A stretch of 64,000 bases of DNA from Brassica napus (GCF_020379485.1 NC_063446.1:15436471-15500470), one strand, 5' to 3'; positions 45,700 through 58,215 are shown, numbered from the stretch's first letter. Notes: a model not told the origin generated them from the sequence alone. Numbers and translations: made by a program.

Positions 45700-45752
45700 A
45701 AACATGCCCCTAAGGTAATTATGACAATAGAATCCTGCTTTAATAGTATAGA
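45700..45752 (-). mobile_element. Helitron-type 5' terminus upstream of the zinc-finger gene
   Basis: On the minus strand the sequence from 45752 reads TCTATACTATTAAAGCAGG, preceded by A, the form typical of Brassicaceae Helitron 5' ends and matching the 5' end of the element at 58225-58843 in its first ten bases. The body would extend to lower coordinates. I could not place a confident 3' end. Confidence 0.55.
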
Positions 45753-45990
45753 TTATTCAAAAGAACAAAATTTTACTCTTTCTTTTTTCCGTTTTTTGAT
45801 TGAATTAATTAATGGATTTTATTGTTTTTTTTTAAGTTTTAATTTCTCTTTTTAATTCTTCTCTTCGTCTTCTTATTAGTTCGTTGGCTGTAGAAGCAGA
45901 ACGCTTTTGTTACCTACTCTCCTTTTGTAGCTTCTCTACTTCTTCTTCTCTCTTTCTTTGTGAGAGATAACTCCAAAAAAGCTTTTTGTA

Positions 45991-46914
45991 TTGAAGATGG
46001 AGAGACACAAGTGTAGGTTTTGCTTCAAGAGCTTCCTCAATGGAAGAGCTTTAGGTGGTCACATGAGATCTCACATGCTTACCCTCCCTTCAAAACGTGA
46101 GCTTTATGAATTAACTGAACGGCCGAGTCAACTCAGTGAGGAGACAGAGTCCGATGCTTCGTCTTCGTCTGATGAGGAAGAAGAAGAAGATCATGCGAAT
46201 TGGGGAGAGTTTGAAAGCGAAACCGAGTCCTCAAGGATGAATCCAACTCGGAAACGTACCAAGCGAACTAGGAAGCTCGGATCTTTCGATTTCGACGACT
46301 TCAAGAAGGTGAGAACGAGTCAACCCGGTTGTGAGGTGGGGACAGAGCCGGAACATCACAGCTCAGAAGCTTCTGACACGACGACGGAGGAAGATCTAGC
46401 CCTTTGTCTCATTATGCTCTCGAGAGACAAGTGGAAGCAACAGAAGAACAAGACGATTGTAGTAGAAGATGATGAGACAGATCATGAACGTGAAGATTAC
46501 AAACCGAGCAAGAACAGAGGAGGAAGAGGAAGAGGAAGATTCAAGTGCGAGACTTGTGGTAAAGTGTTCAATTCGTATCAAGCATTAGGAGGGCACAGAG
46601 CAAGCCACAAAAAGAACAAGACTTTCACAACAATGACGACGTCGACGAAAACAGAGCATGAGAAAATAGAGTGCGAGAAAGTTCACCAATGTCCGATCTG
46701 TTTTAGGGTTTTCACTTCAGGACAAGCGCTTGGTGGTCATAAGAGGTCTCACGGAAGCAACAACGTCGGATCAAGGAGAGAATTGTCTGTAAATCAAAGT
46801 GTTCCAAGCGTTAAAGAAGAAGAAGAAGTATCAGTGAAACAGACGATGATAGATCTTAATCTTCCTGCACCAAACGAAGATGATGAAACCTCTGTCGTGT
46901 TCAATGAATGGTGA
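45991..46914 (+). CDS. C2H2 zinc-finger repressor with EAR motif (ZAT-like, At2g45120 type)
   Basis: An intronless 307-residue protein, as usual for this family. Three C2H2 fingers carry the plant QALGGH-type helix: [21 protein letters not shown] at the N-terminus (about residues 7-28), then [21 protein letters not shown] (about 185-205) and [21 protein letters not shown] (about 233-253). An acidic/Ser-rich region follows the first finger and basic patches ([21 protein letters not shown]) are likely nuclear-localisation signals. The C-terminal IDLNLPAP is an EAR repression motif (DLNxxP) that recruits TOPLESS-type co-repressors. Such proteins are often stress-responsive repressors, but the target is unknown here. 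It sits between the expansin/BOP1 side and SPX3, matching Arabidopsis At2g45120. A Helitron 5' end lies about 240 bp upstream of the ATG. Confidence 0.93.
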   Translation: MKMERHKCRFCFKSFLNGRALGGHMRSHMLTLPSKRELYELTERPSQLSEETESDASSSSDEEEEEDHANWGEFESETESSRMNPTRKRTKRTRKLGSFDFDDFKKVRTSQPGCEVGTEPEHHSSEASDTTTEEDLALCLIMLSRDKWKQQKNKTIVVEDDETDHEREDYKPSKNRGGRGRGRFKCETCGKVFNSYQALGGHRASHKKNKTFTTMTTSTKTEHEKIECEKVHQCPICFRVFTSGQALGGHKRSHGSNNVGSRRELSVNQSVPSVKEEEEVSVKQTMIDLNLPAPNEDDETSVVFNEW

Positions 46915-49840
46915 AAACGAAAGGTAACAGCTTTGCGTGATACGAGTTGTCACTTTTTTTCTTAAAAAAAATATATATTATTCTTTTTGGTTTGATCAAA
47001 CTCTAAAAACAATTTTATTTTTATGGTTATATATTTTATTTGTTTTTGTTATTATGGTTTATATTAAAATGCAACTTTTACATGTTCTAACGCCAAGTCT
47101 TTCACTACTAGCCTCACTTCGTGTTGGCCTAAATCACAGACCATTGAATTGTGATTAGTGAATAGAAGAAGAAAGTGTTTCTATAAAGTTATTCACTTGT
47201 TTTAGGTAACTAAATCATATCAGTTCTTGATTTAGGTATTACTGTACAATTTTAAGAGCTAGAGAGTGCCCACTCCATCTATCTCTTTGGCCTACTATTA
47301 GACAAAAAAAAAAGTCAAATCTAAAAAAAAGGGAAGAAATCAACTTTAGTTTCTATATCATTTTCACTGTAGAATCAAATTTGGCCTTATGGGTTTTGAA
47401 CTACCACCACATTAGAATTATTCTTCACGTATACTTTATTCTTTAGTTATGATTTGGAATCAAAACTAATGTTCATAGTCGCCACCCAATAGATATCAAC
47501 AAAGTTGTGATTTCAAGTGGTTGTGATGGTTCAACTAGTCTTATTACACAGTTTGGTGGCTACTCACTAGTGTTTACAAAGAAAAAAATCATTAATCCAT
47601 GATTTGTTTGGTGGCTATTGGCTAATCACTTGGGTTTAGTGTTTACAAAGTATCACTAATCTATTTTCATTTTTAAAAGAAATAGAATATTCAATGGGAC
47701 TTTCTCTTTGTTTGGTAAATTTTCAAGAATATTTCAATATATATATCGAATGATTACGGTTTTATGAAAGGAACGGACTAAGCCTACCAAAAACGTTAGT
47801 ATAAGTTTTCAAGGGTTTTATTTGTTTGTTATTAAATCCTTACAACTTTTCTATGTCTCAAATATGTAAGTCGATTTTATGCATTTGCTTTGCCAGTAGA
47901 GTAGTAGATCATGTCCACACTGACACGAACTTCCTCTCTATACTTGTCTACGAAAAGAGCGAACACGCACAACAACAACAAAAAAAACGCTATAATAAGT
48001 TATAACGGTGGGGTAAATTACTTTATTTAGCTTAAGTTTTATTTTCATAAGATTACGTTTTCATAGAGTTTTAAATTGTTATAAATGGATAAATATTCAT
48101 TTTCCAATTTATAATTTGATTTTATACGCACACAACTGGTTTTGGACATATTTAATTGCAGAAAAATCCAGTAGATGTGATACGTTCATACTAAAGAACT
48201 AAAGAAGTCCGTGAAGGGGTCACTCTTTGTAAAGCTATGATATGTAAAAGAAACTCATACAGAGAAAGGTGTCAAATGTATATAACAAAAAATGAAGATC
48301 GCATGCAATGCAAAGAGGTAACCACAAGTAAAGTGAGATAACAATAACATCGCATATTTGACATCTGGTAACAAAAGGAAGTATATGTTAATATGTTACA
48401 AGTGTTTTTCTTTTCTGAATGTATATACCCAACCCAAGTTGACTAGGTGAGTCACGACAACATGCATTTCAATATACAATCTGGAATTGTGGATCGATGG
48501 ATTAATTCCCTTTGATTAACGCTTGTCATATTGGAGTTTTCTTTTTTTTTTCCCGGCAAATCATATAAAGTTTAGAAGTTTTTATCTAGACAAAGTTACA
48601 CGATAATGTCCGTATCTATTGCTTATGATACATCATACATTGTTATGGATTAGACTAAGACACCAATTACGGGGATTGGATATACGGGTAAGATTTGATT
48701 ATGAATACAAATTTATTTTAAATAGGGATTCTAATTTCTAACGAGTGGTAACGAAAGTTCATCGAAGACGTTGCATGTCTATAAGTCTATTTTGCAGGTT
48801 CCATACATTTTAGAAGTTTTCTTGAGCCGAACACGAAATGCAAGAAAAAGTATATGGTCAAGACTCAGGAGTTTACATTTTCGAGAGATAACTGAAACAT
48901 AAACTACAATATTAACGAACATTATGTTCTTTCCTTGTTACCAGGATCTAACTATGCATTTTAGGACATGCCTATGCAAAACTTGGTAATTTGTATGCTA
49001 TGATGTTTTTTCTACGCCATGCTTTTTTTGGGGTAAAATAAGACATGCTTTTATACAAGTGAATCACGTTTTCTTGTATACCTAGAGTATGCTTTTTACT
49101 TTTTAGTAACCGGAGAAATATGTACTAAATACTAATCAAGGTTCATATAGTGATGAACGATAAAGTGTAGTCATGTTCGTTGGAGTTGATTAATTATTAA
49201 TATGCAACTGAGGAAATACTTACACAAAAAAACTATGGAAACAATAAAGATGAATTACAACTAAATTTAGTTTTTAAGTAATAAAATTTCATCAACGTGT
49301 GGACCTAGAAATCTAGAATGAGCTAGTATCGGGTCTTGAATGGGCAAGTTTATTGAGTTATTGTAATGGGTATGCTAAACCTTTAGTTTTTGCTACGAAA
49401 CACACATATGCTTGATTCTCTTGGAATCTTTGAAATCTCTTTGTCGAAGGACTTCACGAAGATCTACGTGACTACCATTTTTCAAGCACATTTTAGACTT
49501 GTAGTCACTTTCATCTCTAATCTCACAAACGTCCCGGCAATTTCTTTCTTTCCTTGTGCACGACGGTCTCTCAACGACGTGATTCACGGTCACATCAACA
49601 GCATGCATTCAAAAATAAACAAACAGAATTAAATCAATATAGTAAAAATATTGTAATTAAGATCAAGGAATCAGCCTCACATTCTAGAGTTTATACCTTG
49701 AAAAGATAACATAAAATCAACAAGAAAACATGTAATGCCTATATACCAAACATACTCTAAAAGGTCCGGTCAAAAGATAAGAAACTCAAAATTATATATG
49801 TTACATAGAAAATGTAAACATAAGACTCAAACAGAACTTG
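46915..49840. other. Intergenic, no gene seen
   Basis: About 3 kb between the zinc-finger and SPX genes. Mixed AT-rich sequence with short frames (one of 80 codons at 49390-49632 has no similarity and an antisense twin). No transposon terminus or RNA gene recognised. It probably contains distal SPX3 regulatory DNA. Confidence 0.5.
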
Positions 49841-49845
49841 AAACC

Positions 49846-49853
49846 GAATATGC
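49846..49853 (+). promoter_or_regulatory. P1BS-type PHR1 binding site
   Basis: GAATATGC fits GNATATNC, the site bound by PHR1-type MYB factors, 309-316 bp before the SPX3-like start codon. PHR1 activation of SPX1/SPX3 under phosphate starvation is established in Arabidopsis. Use of this copy is inferred. Confidence 0.55.
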
Positions 49854-49962
49854 TGAGGATTTTGTCATCTTTTACATCAACAGCAACAATAATCTAACTT
49901 TTATTTCATATCTTTAATTAGTACATGCCACATTTCACAACACTTGGTCACGCCAAAGCTAA

Positions 49963-49970
49963 GCATATCC
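49963..49970 (+). promoter_or_regulatory. P1BS-type PHR1 binding site
   Basis: GCATATCC fits GNATATNC and lies 192-199 bp upstream of the SPX3-like ATG, 110 bp from the other copy. Two sites in a short promoter support phosphate-starvation induction. Confidence 0.6.
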
Positions 49971-50161
49971 TCTTTCATATTCTTTTTTTTTTTTTGATTA
50001 ACACCTCTTTCATATTCTACTACTGTATTACATAACCACTATTTATAAATCTCTATATTAACTTCTTCCTCCTCCAGATCTCATTATAATACATTTCTTT
50101 CTTTTTTCCAGTTAAGAGAAAGGATATAAACTTAAGATACACTGCATAATATTGTATTTTG

Positions 50162-51492
50162 ATGAAGTTTGGGAAGAGGATTAAAGAACAAATACAAGAG
50201 TCGTTGCCGGAGTGGCGAGATAAGTTTCTCCGTTACAAAGAACTCAAGAATCTGATCTCTTCTCCAGATCCGGCTGAAATTATCTTCATCGGTTTGTTGA
50301 ACGCCGAGATCGATAAGTTTAATGCTTTCTTTGTGGAACAAGAAGAAGATTTCATCATCTACCACAAGGTATGATAACATATCATTCTTGTTCACTTTAT
50401 CATCAGAATTGACTCGCTACAATGTGTTTTAACTTTTGAGTTTTTAGCCAATCACTGAGCTAACTTTCCCACTATTAAAAAATGTATGATAAATAAATCA
50501 TTTAATTGGTCGTTATATACTATAACTATATTTTATCAAAAAAATATATCATTGGTTGCTAAATAAAATACTATATTTTATCAAACTATAAATGTGAAGT
50601 AGATAGGAAATATTCAATATAGTGAGAATTAATTAATTTTATTATATGAACATCTTTGGAGGATTTTAATTTATATTAGTGTGATTTATAAAGTAATCCA
50701 ACAACTTTTAGCAATTCATCGCTCTATAATTTTCAGGACAAAACAAATATTTAATCCATTTTCTTATGTAAGTTAGGTGTTACCATTGGTTTTTTTTAAC
50801 TAATGGTTAATTATAGTACTAATTTACATATGTTTTAGTTTGAACTAAAAGTTTAATTAATGTACATATTGTACTTTTGAAGGAATTGCAATATCGGATT
50901 CAGAGATTGGTAGAAAAGTGTGGAGACAATGATGATGAAACGTTCAGAGAGGAGATTGATGATATCAGAAAAGACATTGTTAACTTCCATGGAGAGATGG
51001 TACTTCTCGTTAATTACAGCAACATTAACTACACTGGTAATTAAACTTAATTACTGTTAACCAATATTGAGAATCTTTACTTAAAGTGTATCTTGTCGGA
51101 GAATTAAGGAAGAAAAAACATTCTATCTAACAGGATTAGCTAAGATTTTAAAGAAGTACGACAAGAGAAGAGGGGGAGCATTGCGATCACCATTTATACA
51201 GAAAGTTCTTCATCAACCATTTTTCAAGACGGATTTGGTGTCGAGGCTGGTGAGGGAGTGGGAGACGACGATTGACGCGGTGTTTCCGGCGTCGAATGCG
51301 GAAGCGGAGAGGGGATATGAGCGGTCTGCGGCGGTGAGTTCAGCGGCTGCGGGAGAAGGGATATTTAGGAATACGGTTGCGGCGTTGGTGACGATGAGAG
51401 AGATGAGAAGAGGGAGCTCTACGTACAGTGCTTTCTCACTTCCACCGGTTAATCTATCCGATCCAGATGTCGTTCTAGGAAGATGTCGTTAG
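50162..51492 (+). CDS. SPX3: SPX domain protein, SPX3-like
   Basis: Three exons, 50162-50368, 50883-51036 and 51134-51492, give 239 residues. The ATG at 50162 begins [10 protein letters not shown], the canonical SPX start; the codon just before it is TTG and is not used. The SPX domain covers about residues 1-155: the N-terminal helix [20 protein letters not shown] with YKELKNLI, then [34 protein letters not shown] and the Lys cluster [11 protein letters not shown] that contributes to inositol-pyrophosphate binding. Stand-alone SPX proteins bind PHR1-type factors when InsP is high and release them in phosphate shortage. After the domain come [12 protein letters not shown] and a variable Ala/Ser-rich tail ([11 protein letters not shown]). 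Arabidopsis SPX3 (At2g45130) has about the same length and lies between the same neighbours. Two P1BS sites lie upstream. Confidence 0.93.
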
Positions 51493-52607
51493 ACCAGACG
51501 GACTATGTCACTGTCTTAATATTTCGTATTTTAATCAGTCAAGTTTTGCGATATCACGTCTCAAAAAAACAAGCAATGTTCATGGCCCATGTTGGAAGTA
51601 AGGCAGTAAGTATGCAGTCAAAACCGTTGATTAATGTGAGCGGAAACCAAAACTAATCTTTACTTTCTCTCAATGCTTTATCAATATCAATATATAATGT
51701 TGTTGTTCGACTGATACATATAGAGACAATTAAAATTCTCTGCCCGGTAAAGTAATTAGTTAATTAGAAAAGATGGATTATCAACAAGAAAAGTGTTTTG
51801 AAGTCAAATTCGAAGAATATTATTCTCCATTTATTCAAAAACACAATATTAGTGGAGTCTTTGTATATACTTTGAATACCTGATCATGTATAGTTTAGTA
51901 TTTTTTTTTTTTTGGTTTAAAGATTGGTTTATGCCGTGTTTATGTTTGTATATAAACCCACTATTGCAAAAAATATTTTGCAGATTAATGAAAATGAAAA
52001 TGAAATTGTTTACTCATAAACATTTTTCTAGCTTGAGTTTCAATTCTGCTTGCTCTGATGTAATTACTTAGACCATAATCGTTCGCTATATTTTTCACTC
52101 TAAAATAGAATAATTTTATAATAAAGTTACTTATACTCTAATTATACTTTATTTTAAAGTAAAAAATAGAACGATGAACAAAAAAATAGTTATATATGGT
52201 AAATTCATTTTTTACTATTATAGAGTGAAAAATAGAATACTATTGAAACATTTTTATTCAAAATATAGTGGAAAGCATAATGGGATTGGAGATGACATTT
52301 TTTGAGAATACTCAAATAATATTTTTTGAGAATTAAAAAAGATTAGAGAAAGCTAAAATGGGGTCGTGGTTTAGCACCTCGTGTTCGCCGGTCAAAACTT
52401 TTTAAGAAACGCATTGCATTAAATGACAATTATACCCCCAAGATTAGTGACGCGCCTTGAATCAGAAGAAGGGCATATATCGTCTCAAGCCTTCAAAATA
52501 GACGCCAAAACTCTCTATCTATCTCCGTCCACGATCGACGACGACGACCACCACCACTCTTAACTCTAAACGATTGAACCGGTTAATTCGCCGGCGATCT
52601 TATCAGA
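51493..52607. other. Intergenic; possible small MITE at 52075-52290
   Basis: SPX3 3' flank, then a stretch where TTTTTCACTCTAAAATAGAAT (52093) is inverted or repeated near 52218-52240 (TATAGAGTGAAAAATAGAAT), suggesting a small non-autonomous element without a clear target duplication. The last 150 bp are the leader of the VAP gene, with CT-rich and GAC repeats. Confidence 0.45.
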
Positions 52608-54401
52608 ATGAGTAACGCGCTTCTCGACATCGACCCTATCGACCTTCAATTCCCTTGTAAGCTCATATACATATCCGAATTTTCAATGATCTTCGCATGT
52701 CTTCCTCCTCCTTATAGATCTGCCGTTTTCCCGATTAGTTTTGATTGGTTGGTTTGGTGATTTGTACGTAGTTGAATTGAGGAAACAGATATCCTGCTCT
52801 CTGTATTTGGCTAACAAGACGGACAATTATGTGGCCTTCAAGGTGAATGAATCCTTCTCAATTTCGAAGATTATCTTCTGTGTAACTTTAGGTTTTTTCG
52901 ATCTTCAATTGTTAGGTTAAAACGACGAATCCAAAGAAGTATTGTGTGAGGCCTAACACTGGCGTTGTTCATCCGAGATCCTCTTCTGAAGTTCTTGGTT
53001 AGATTGGTTTCCTCTGTTATACTGAGAAATTGCAGTTACTAGTTCTGAGATTAAGTGTTTGAATGATTGTTTTCTTTTGGGAACTAGTGACCATGCAAGC
53101 GCAAAAGGAAGCTCCTGCTGATTTGCAGTGCAAGGACAAGTTCTTGCTTCAATGTGTTGTGGCTACTCCCGGTGTCACTCCCAAGGACGTTACTCCTGAG
53201 ATGGTATTGCTTCTAAATGGGGACTTAACACTCTTGTTTTCTGAGACTTAACACTGTGTTTTTCTTTTTCTTTTTTTTCTGATGAACGCGCTGCAGTTTA
53301 GCAAAGAGGCAGGGCATCGAGTTGAGGAGACTAAATTGAGAGTTGTCTATGTTGATCCACCACGACCACCTTCACCCGTTCATGAAGGATCAGAAGAGGG
53401 CTCTTCGCCAAGAGCTTCTGTCTCCGACAATGGGAACAACGCTTCTGACTTTACTGCTGTAACTATACACCTCAGCTTCAATATCCAAGAAAATAGAACG
53501 CTTCTGGCTATGCTAGGCGCTTCCTTTTCTAATAATCCTGCTCATTTTCTTGTTTGTATTTATTTAGGCTCCAAGATTTAGCGTCGACAGGCTTAAACCT
53601 CAGGATAACCCTTCTGAGGTATTTTTATGAACTTTCTGATCTTTTGTACAAGCTGAGCTACCTTTGCATCTGAAAGAATGTGCATGAGTATTAATTCTAT
53701 CACTGCGGAATTATCTTTTTCTGTCAGGTCTTTTATAGATGCCTTTTTTATCTTATCCAGATCATTCTGCTTATTAGGAATTTAATGGCTCGCTTATTGT
53801 ACTATTTGTTTTTAAGCTTGTTAGACCAAGAACTCTAATCTTTGTGTTTATCACCGTAAAGACTTTTACCTTGTTTTTTTGCTTTGACCAATCTTTTATG
53901 TAGAGTTTGGTACCTCAATACCGTGGTCTAGAGGAATAAGGTGTCTTCTGATGTTGGATTTTAGCTTTCCACTAATCAGTTTATGCATTTGCAACAAACC
54001 TAGTAGCTACTAATTGGCAAAACTTACCGTTGTACTTAGGTGATATGGTCATTCCTGTTACATTTAAAAATTGATGACTATCGACTTGTGTGATTTCAGG
54101 CGAGAGCGCTCATCACGAGGCTCACCGAGGAAAAGAACTCTGCGGTTCAACTGAACAACAGACTTCAACAAGAATTGGTAAGGAACTTTCACCTGGTCCC
54201 GTGTATCTTTGAACTACCACCACCTACAAATTTGATAAGTCTTAATGAAGAAACCATTTTCTTTTGTTTGTTTTGTGATTGCAGGAGCAGTTGAAGCGTG
54301 GAAGCAATAGAAGTCAGAGTGGTGGTGGAATCCCGTTCTTGTACGTTCTCCTAGTGGGACTTATCGGTCTAATCTTGGGATACATTATGAAGAGGACATG
54401 A
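52608..54401 (+). CDS. PVA12: VAP27-type vesicle-associated protein (PVA12-like)
   Basis: Eight exons, 52608-52656, 52772-52842, 52916-52997, 53088-53203, 53297-53458, 53568-53618, 54100-54177 and 54285-54401, encode 241 residues without a break. The major sperm protein (MSP) domain fills residues 1-130: LDIDPIDLQFPFELRKQISC, NYVAFKVKTTNPKKYCVRPN, GVVHPRSSSEVLVTMQAQKE, DKFLLQCV. The VAP signature VKTTNPKKY lies in the loop that binds FFAT motifs. A Pro/Ser linker (PPRPPSPVHEGSEEGSS), a coiled coil (ARALITRLTEEKNSAVQLNN) and a C-terminal membrane anchor (IPFLYVLLVGLIGLILGYI) ending KRT follow. VAP27 proteins sit in the ER membrane and tether it to the plasma membrane and cytoskeleton. The position matches Arabidopsis At2g45140. 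Confidence 0.94.
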
Positions 54402-54965
54402 TCGCGCTGGAAAAACTTTTTTATATACCACAAACCCACATCAAAAAGTGGCTTCGGCAAAAACACACCAAAAGACATGAAAAAGAAAAATCAAACTGTG
54501 TCAGAATGACATTCAGTCCTGTCTTATCGTCGTCATTTCACCTTTGGTTTTGAATCTTAAACCTAGTTGCGTTAGAGGATTTGATTGTGTTACAGTTTTC
54601 ATATGACTTAGAATTTTCTTCCCCTTTTTCAACTTCCGAAAGACATTCTGTTTCTGTGTGTTCTCTCCTCCTCTAACTTGTCGTCTCCGTTTTCCTTGTA
54701 GACACAAATCCTCGCTGAACAATAGCGTGAGGATTGTAAGACTCTCTACCTGAGCAAGAAGGTTCTAAACAAACCGCTAATTTCACCTCATACTTTTTCC
54801 CAGTTACTACTTACTACAATACAAAACTCGCCGAGTAATTCAGCTTGTCACAGACACACAGATACACAGATGTTCCGACATGAAGTGATTCAGAGATTGT
54901 GAGTTTCAAACAGAACACTTCCTTTTGTTCGGTCTTAATTTCCGTGTGTCACAGTTGAGAAAACA
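54402..54965. other. VAP 3' UTR and plastid CDS gene promoter
   Basis: Compact spacer of about 560 bp between two same-strand genes. No additional gene; the minus-strand frame at 54513-54722 has no similarity. No obvious TATA box for the downstream gene. Confidence 0.55.
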
Positions 54966-56766
54966 ATGGCGTCTTTTGCTAGAGTCTGTACGTACAATAA
55001 GCCTGTACCGGTATTAACGACTTCTCTCTGTATATGCTCATGCCGTGTATCCACTAAGAAAACCCTAAATCTCCCACCTTTCTCCGATTATTCGAGCCTA
55101 CGTGTGGTCCGTGATGCCAAAACCAAACCTTTGTTTCGTTCCCGCCTTGGTAGAATTTCTGTTGAACGGCGTTTCCTCACGGCCGTTACTCGAGCTGAAT
55201 CGAACCAGCTTGGTGATGACAACTCAGAGGTAAATAATAACTTTATATGCTCCCAAGAATCTATTTTAGATATAAAGATTCAATTTTTAAGTTTAGTTTA
55301 CGAAATTGAGGGTAGTCACTTTGTCTGATCCAATGAGGCTTCGTCTCTCAAAGTTTCCATCTTTTTTTTTTTTTGCTAGGGAGTTGATAGAAGAATCCAG
55401 GATTTGCAGAATGTTGAAGAAGAAGAAGAGAAGCAGAAGAAAGCAAGCCAGCTTAAGAAAAGAGTCATCTTTGGTGTCGCCATTGGATTACCTGTTGGAG
55501 GTGTTGTCTTAGCTGGAGGATGGGTTTTCACATTAGCCTTGGCAGCTTCTGTTTTCATCGGTTCTCGTGAATATTTCGAGCTCGTTAGAAGTAGAGGCAT
55601 AGCTAAAGGAATGACTCCACCTCCTAGATACGTATCTCGTTTTTGCTCGGTTATATGTGCTCTTATGCCCATACTTACACTGTAAGTTCAATATCTCTTG
55701 TTCCTGTTAACCATTTTGACTGCTTCTTGAGACTGAGTTTCTTGTTTAGGTACTACGGTAACATTGATATATGGGTGACATGCGCAGCGTTTGTTGTTGC
55801 AATGACTTTGTTAGTACAGAGAGGAAACCCACGTTTTTCTCAGCTTAGTAGTACAATGTTTGGTTTGTTTTACTGTGGTTATCTCCCTTGTTTCTGGGTT
55901 AAGCTTCGTTGTGGTTTAGCTGCTCCTGCGCTCAACACTGGCAAGCTCTCTCTCACCTCTTTTTCTCCCCCCTTTTATATCTCAAAAACATAAAGATCTT
56001 TGAGACTTTCTCCTCCTTTCTTAGGAATTGCAAGGACTTGGCCAATTTTTCTTGGTGGTCCACCTCAGTGGACAGTTGGACTTGTGGCAACGTTGATTTC
56101 ATTCAGTGGTGTGATTGCCACAGACACATTTGCTTTCCTCGGTGGCAAGGTAAACAATAAAGCTTTTTTTTAACTAGTGAAACCGCTCTCAATCTGAGTT
56201 TAACAATAGAGAAGTTGCAGGCTTTTGGTAGGACACCTCTGACTAGTATTAGTCCCAAAAAGACATGGGAAGGGACTTTTGCTGGATTTGTTGGCTGTAT
56301 AGTCATTACCATTCTACTCTCTAATTCTCTGTCTTGGCCTCGATCTCTTTTCAGGTTACTTAGTTTTTTATCTCTCTATCTAAACTCAGTTTCTTTTTTT
56401 TTTGTAATAAAAAAAACCTCAGTTTCTTTCTTATCATCTCTCTGTTTGTAAATACTTTATTTGATTTGTTTACCTCAGCTCCATTGCTTTTGGGTTTATT
56501 AACTTCTTTGGGTCAGTCTTTGGTGATCTTACTGAATCAATGATCAAACGTGACGCTGGCGTCAAAGACTCTGGTTCACTTATCCCTGGACATGGTAAGA
56601 ATCTCACCACTTAACATACTAATACATAGATCATTCACAGCTCCTCTTAATAAATCTCTTTGTCCATGGTGCAGGTGGAATATTGGACAGGGTTGATAGT
56701 TACATTTTCACCGGTGCGTTAGCTTTCTCGTTCATCAAAACATCCCTTAGACTTTACGGAGTTTGA
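54966..56766 (+). CDS. CDS4: Phosphatidate cytidylyltransferase (CDP-DAG synthase), plastid type, CDS4-like
   Basis: Seven exons, 54966-55229, 55380-55681, 55750-55940, 56025-56149, 56221-56354, 56479-56594 and 56675-56766, give 407 residues. The enzyme makes CDP-diacylglycerol from phosphatidic acid and CTP, the precursor of phosphatidylglycerol. The Ser/Arg-rich first 80 residues look like a plastid transit peptide. Multiple membrane spans follow ([79 protein letters not shown]). The C-terminus carries the family signature [20 protein letters not shown] followed by GGILDRVD, with the catalytic Lys-Asp and DR pair. The intron after exon 3 uses a GC donor (55941). CDS4 and CDS5 are the redundant plastid enzymes in Arabidopsis. 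The position matches CDS4 (At2g45150). Confidence 0.94.
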
Positions 56767-57692
56767 TGATCTACTGTAGCTTCAAGAAAATTTACAAGTG
56801 GTTCCTCCGTACAATGTAGCTGTGAAAAAGAAAAATATGGTGCAGTGTTCAGTGTTGTTGCCATTTGAGAGATGCAGAAGACTTGTAGGAGGTGAAAAGC
56901 AGAGCCTATGTGACTATCTGGTTCAGTGCAACTACCGGTTTGGGTTTGGTTAATGTTTGACAGTTGAGTTGCCAAAGAAAGTCAGGCTTTAATTAGTAAT
57001 TTATTTTTGTATTTATAAGAATTTAGTACTCCATATATAAATGTGATAAATTCTTAAGAACTCTTTTTATATTTAATGAAGAACTATATGATAGTTTGAC
57101 CTTAACTATATATTACACTAAAATTATTACATGATTAACGGCCGAATTGCAATTATTTTGATGGTGATGGGTCTACCACCACTCCACCATTGACGCTGTT
57201 CTACAAAGACAATGGATTTGATTTTTCATTTATTGTTTCTATTAAATGAACCTTTTGTTATAAAATACTCCTAGAGTTTTATCGGTGCGTCCGAACGGGT
57301 ATTAGTTTTCATTTTTGAAATTATTAATATGATAATTAGTTCTCGTGATTGATGATTAAGTTTTTTTTTGAAACTATATAATAATTTATTTTCAATAAAC
57401 CAATAAATTAATCTGATAATTTAATCCATCTCCCAATTTTTCTTTTACTTGCGAAGTCGATTTTTATATTTTATATTTTTCTTTAGTAAATAGAAGATTA
57501 CAATCTTTTAAATATATTTGGTAGCTAAGTTTTAGGAAATTTTGAATATACTTTTCTTATGAAAACTGATATCTAACATTAATTAGAGTTTAAGTAAAAA
57601 AAGAGTGGCATTTGTTGTAATTAAAAGGTAGTTTAAGAGTTAATTTATATATTTACTTTTGTTTTAATAGATTAGATTATATTATAAGTTAG
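56767..57692. other. CDS4 3' flank and AT-rich spacer
   Basis: The 3' UTR of the plastid CDS gene probably runs to about 57060, followed by AT-rich spacer with no recognisable gene. Confidence 0.5.
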
Positions 57693-58215
57693 AATGAATA
57701 TTTCTGGTATCGATTCGGTTTGGTTCAAGTATTTTATATATCGGGTAGGATGGGTAGATGATCTATTTATTATTTAATCATTTTTTGTTCAGGTTCAATT
57801 CGGGTAACTCTAGTTTCAGTTCGGTTCGGATAATAGAATTAGAAATCATAAAATACCCAGAAAATTTTGGTTCTCATTTTGTTTCGTCTCATGTTTGGTT
57901 ATTTCGAGTAGTTCAGGTAGTTTAGGTTAAATAACAAATATTTTGGATAAAATATCGAATAATAATGATGATTTAGATTTAAAAAATTTGGATATACTTT
58001 GGATAAAAATATCTCGATAGTTTCAGATGCTTTTAAATAGTTCAAATATTTTATAATAATTAATATTTTATGTATTCGGGTATCAGTTCGGTTCTCGGTT
58101 CGATTCGGTGATTTTGGATATATAAATTTTGGAACCATTCGGTTATTTAAAAAAATTGGTACGGTTTCAGATTCGAGTATTTTGGTTCGGTTGTGGTATT
58201 TTTGCTCATGCTTAT
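57693..58215. repeat. CCGAA/TTCGGTT-rich degenerate element
   Basis: Repeated TTCGGTT, TCGGGTA and GGTTCGG motifs at both ends with an AT-rich centre. The right end on the reverse strand starts AGCATGAGCAAAAATACC. It resembles the elements at 2295, 17202 and 36797. Target duplication not found. Confidence 0.45.

Noticed and set aside
50159..50161. Start of SPX3 at 50159
   Set aside because: The codon is TTG. The next codon is ATG and begins the conserved MKFGKRI.
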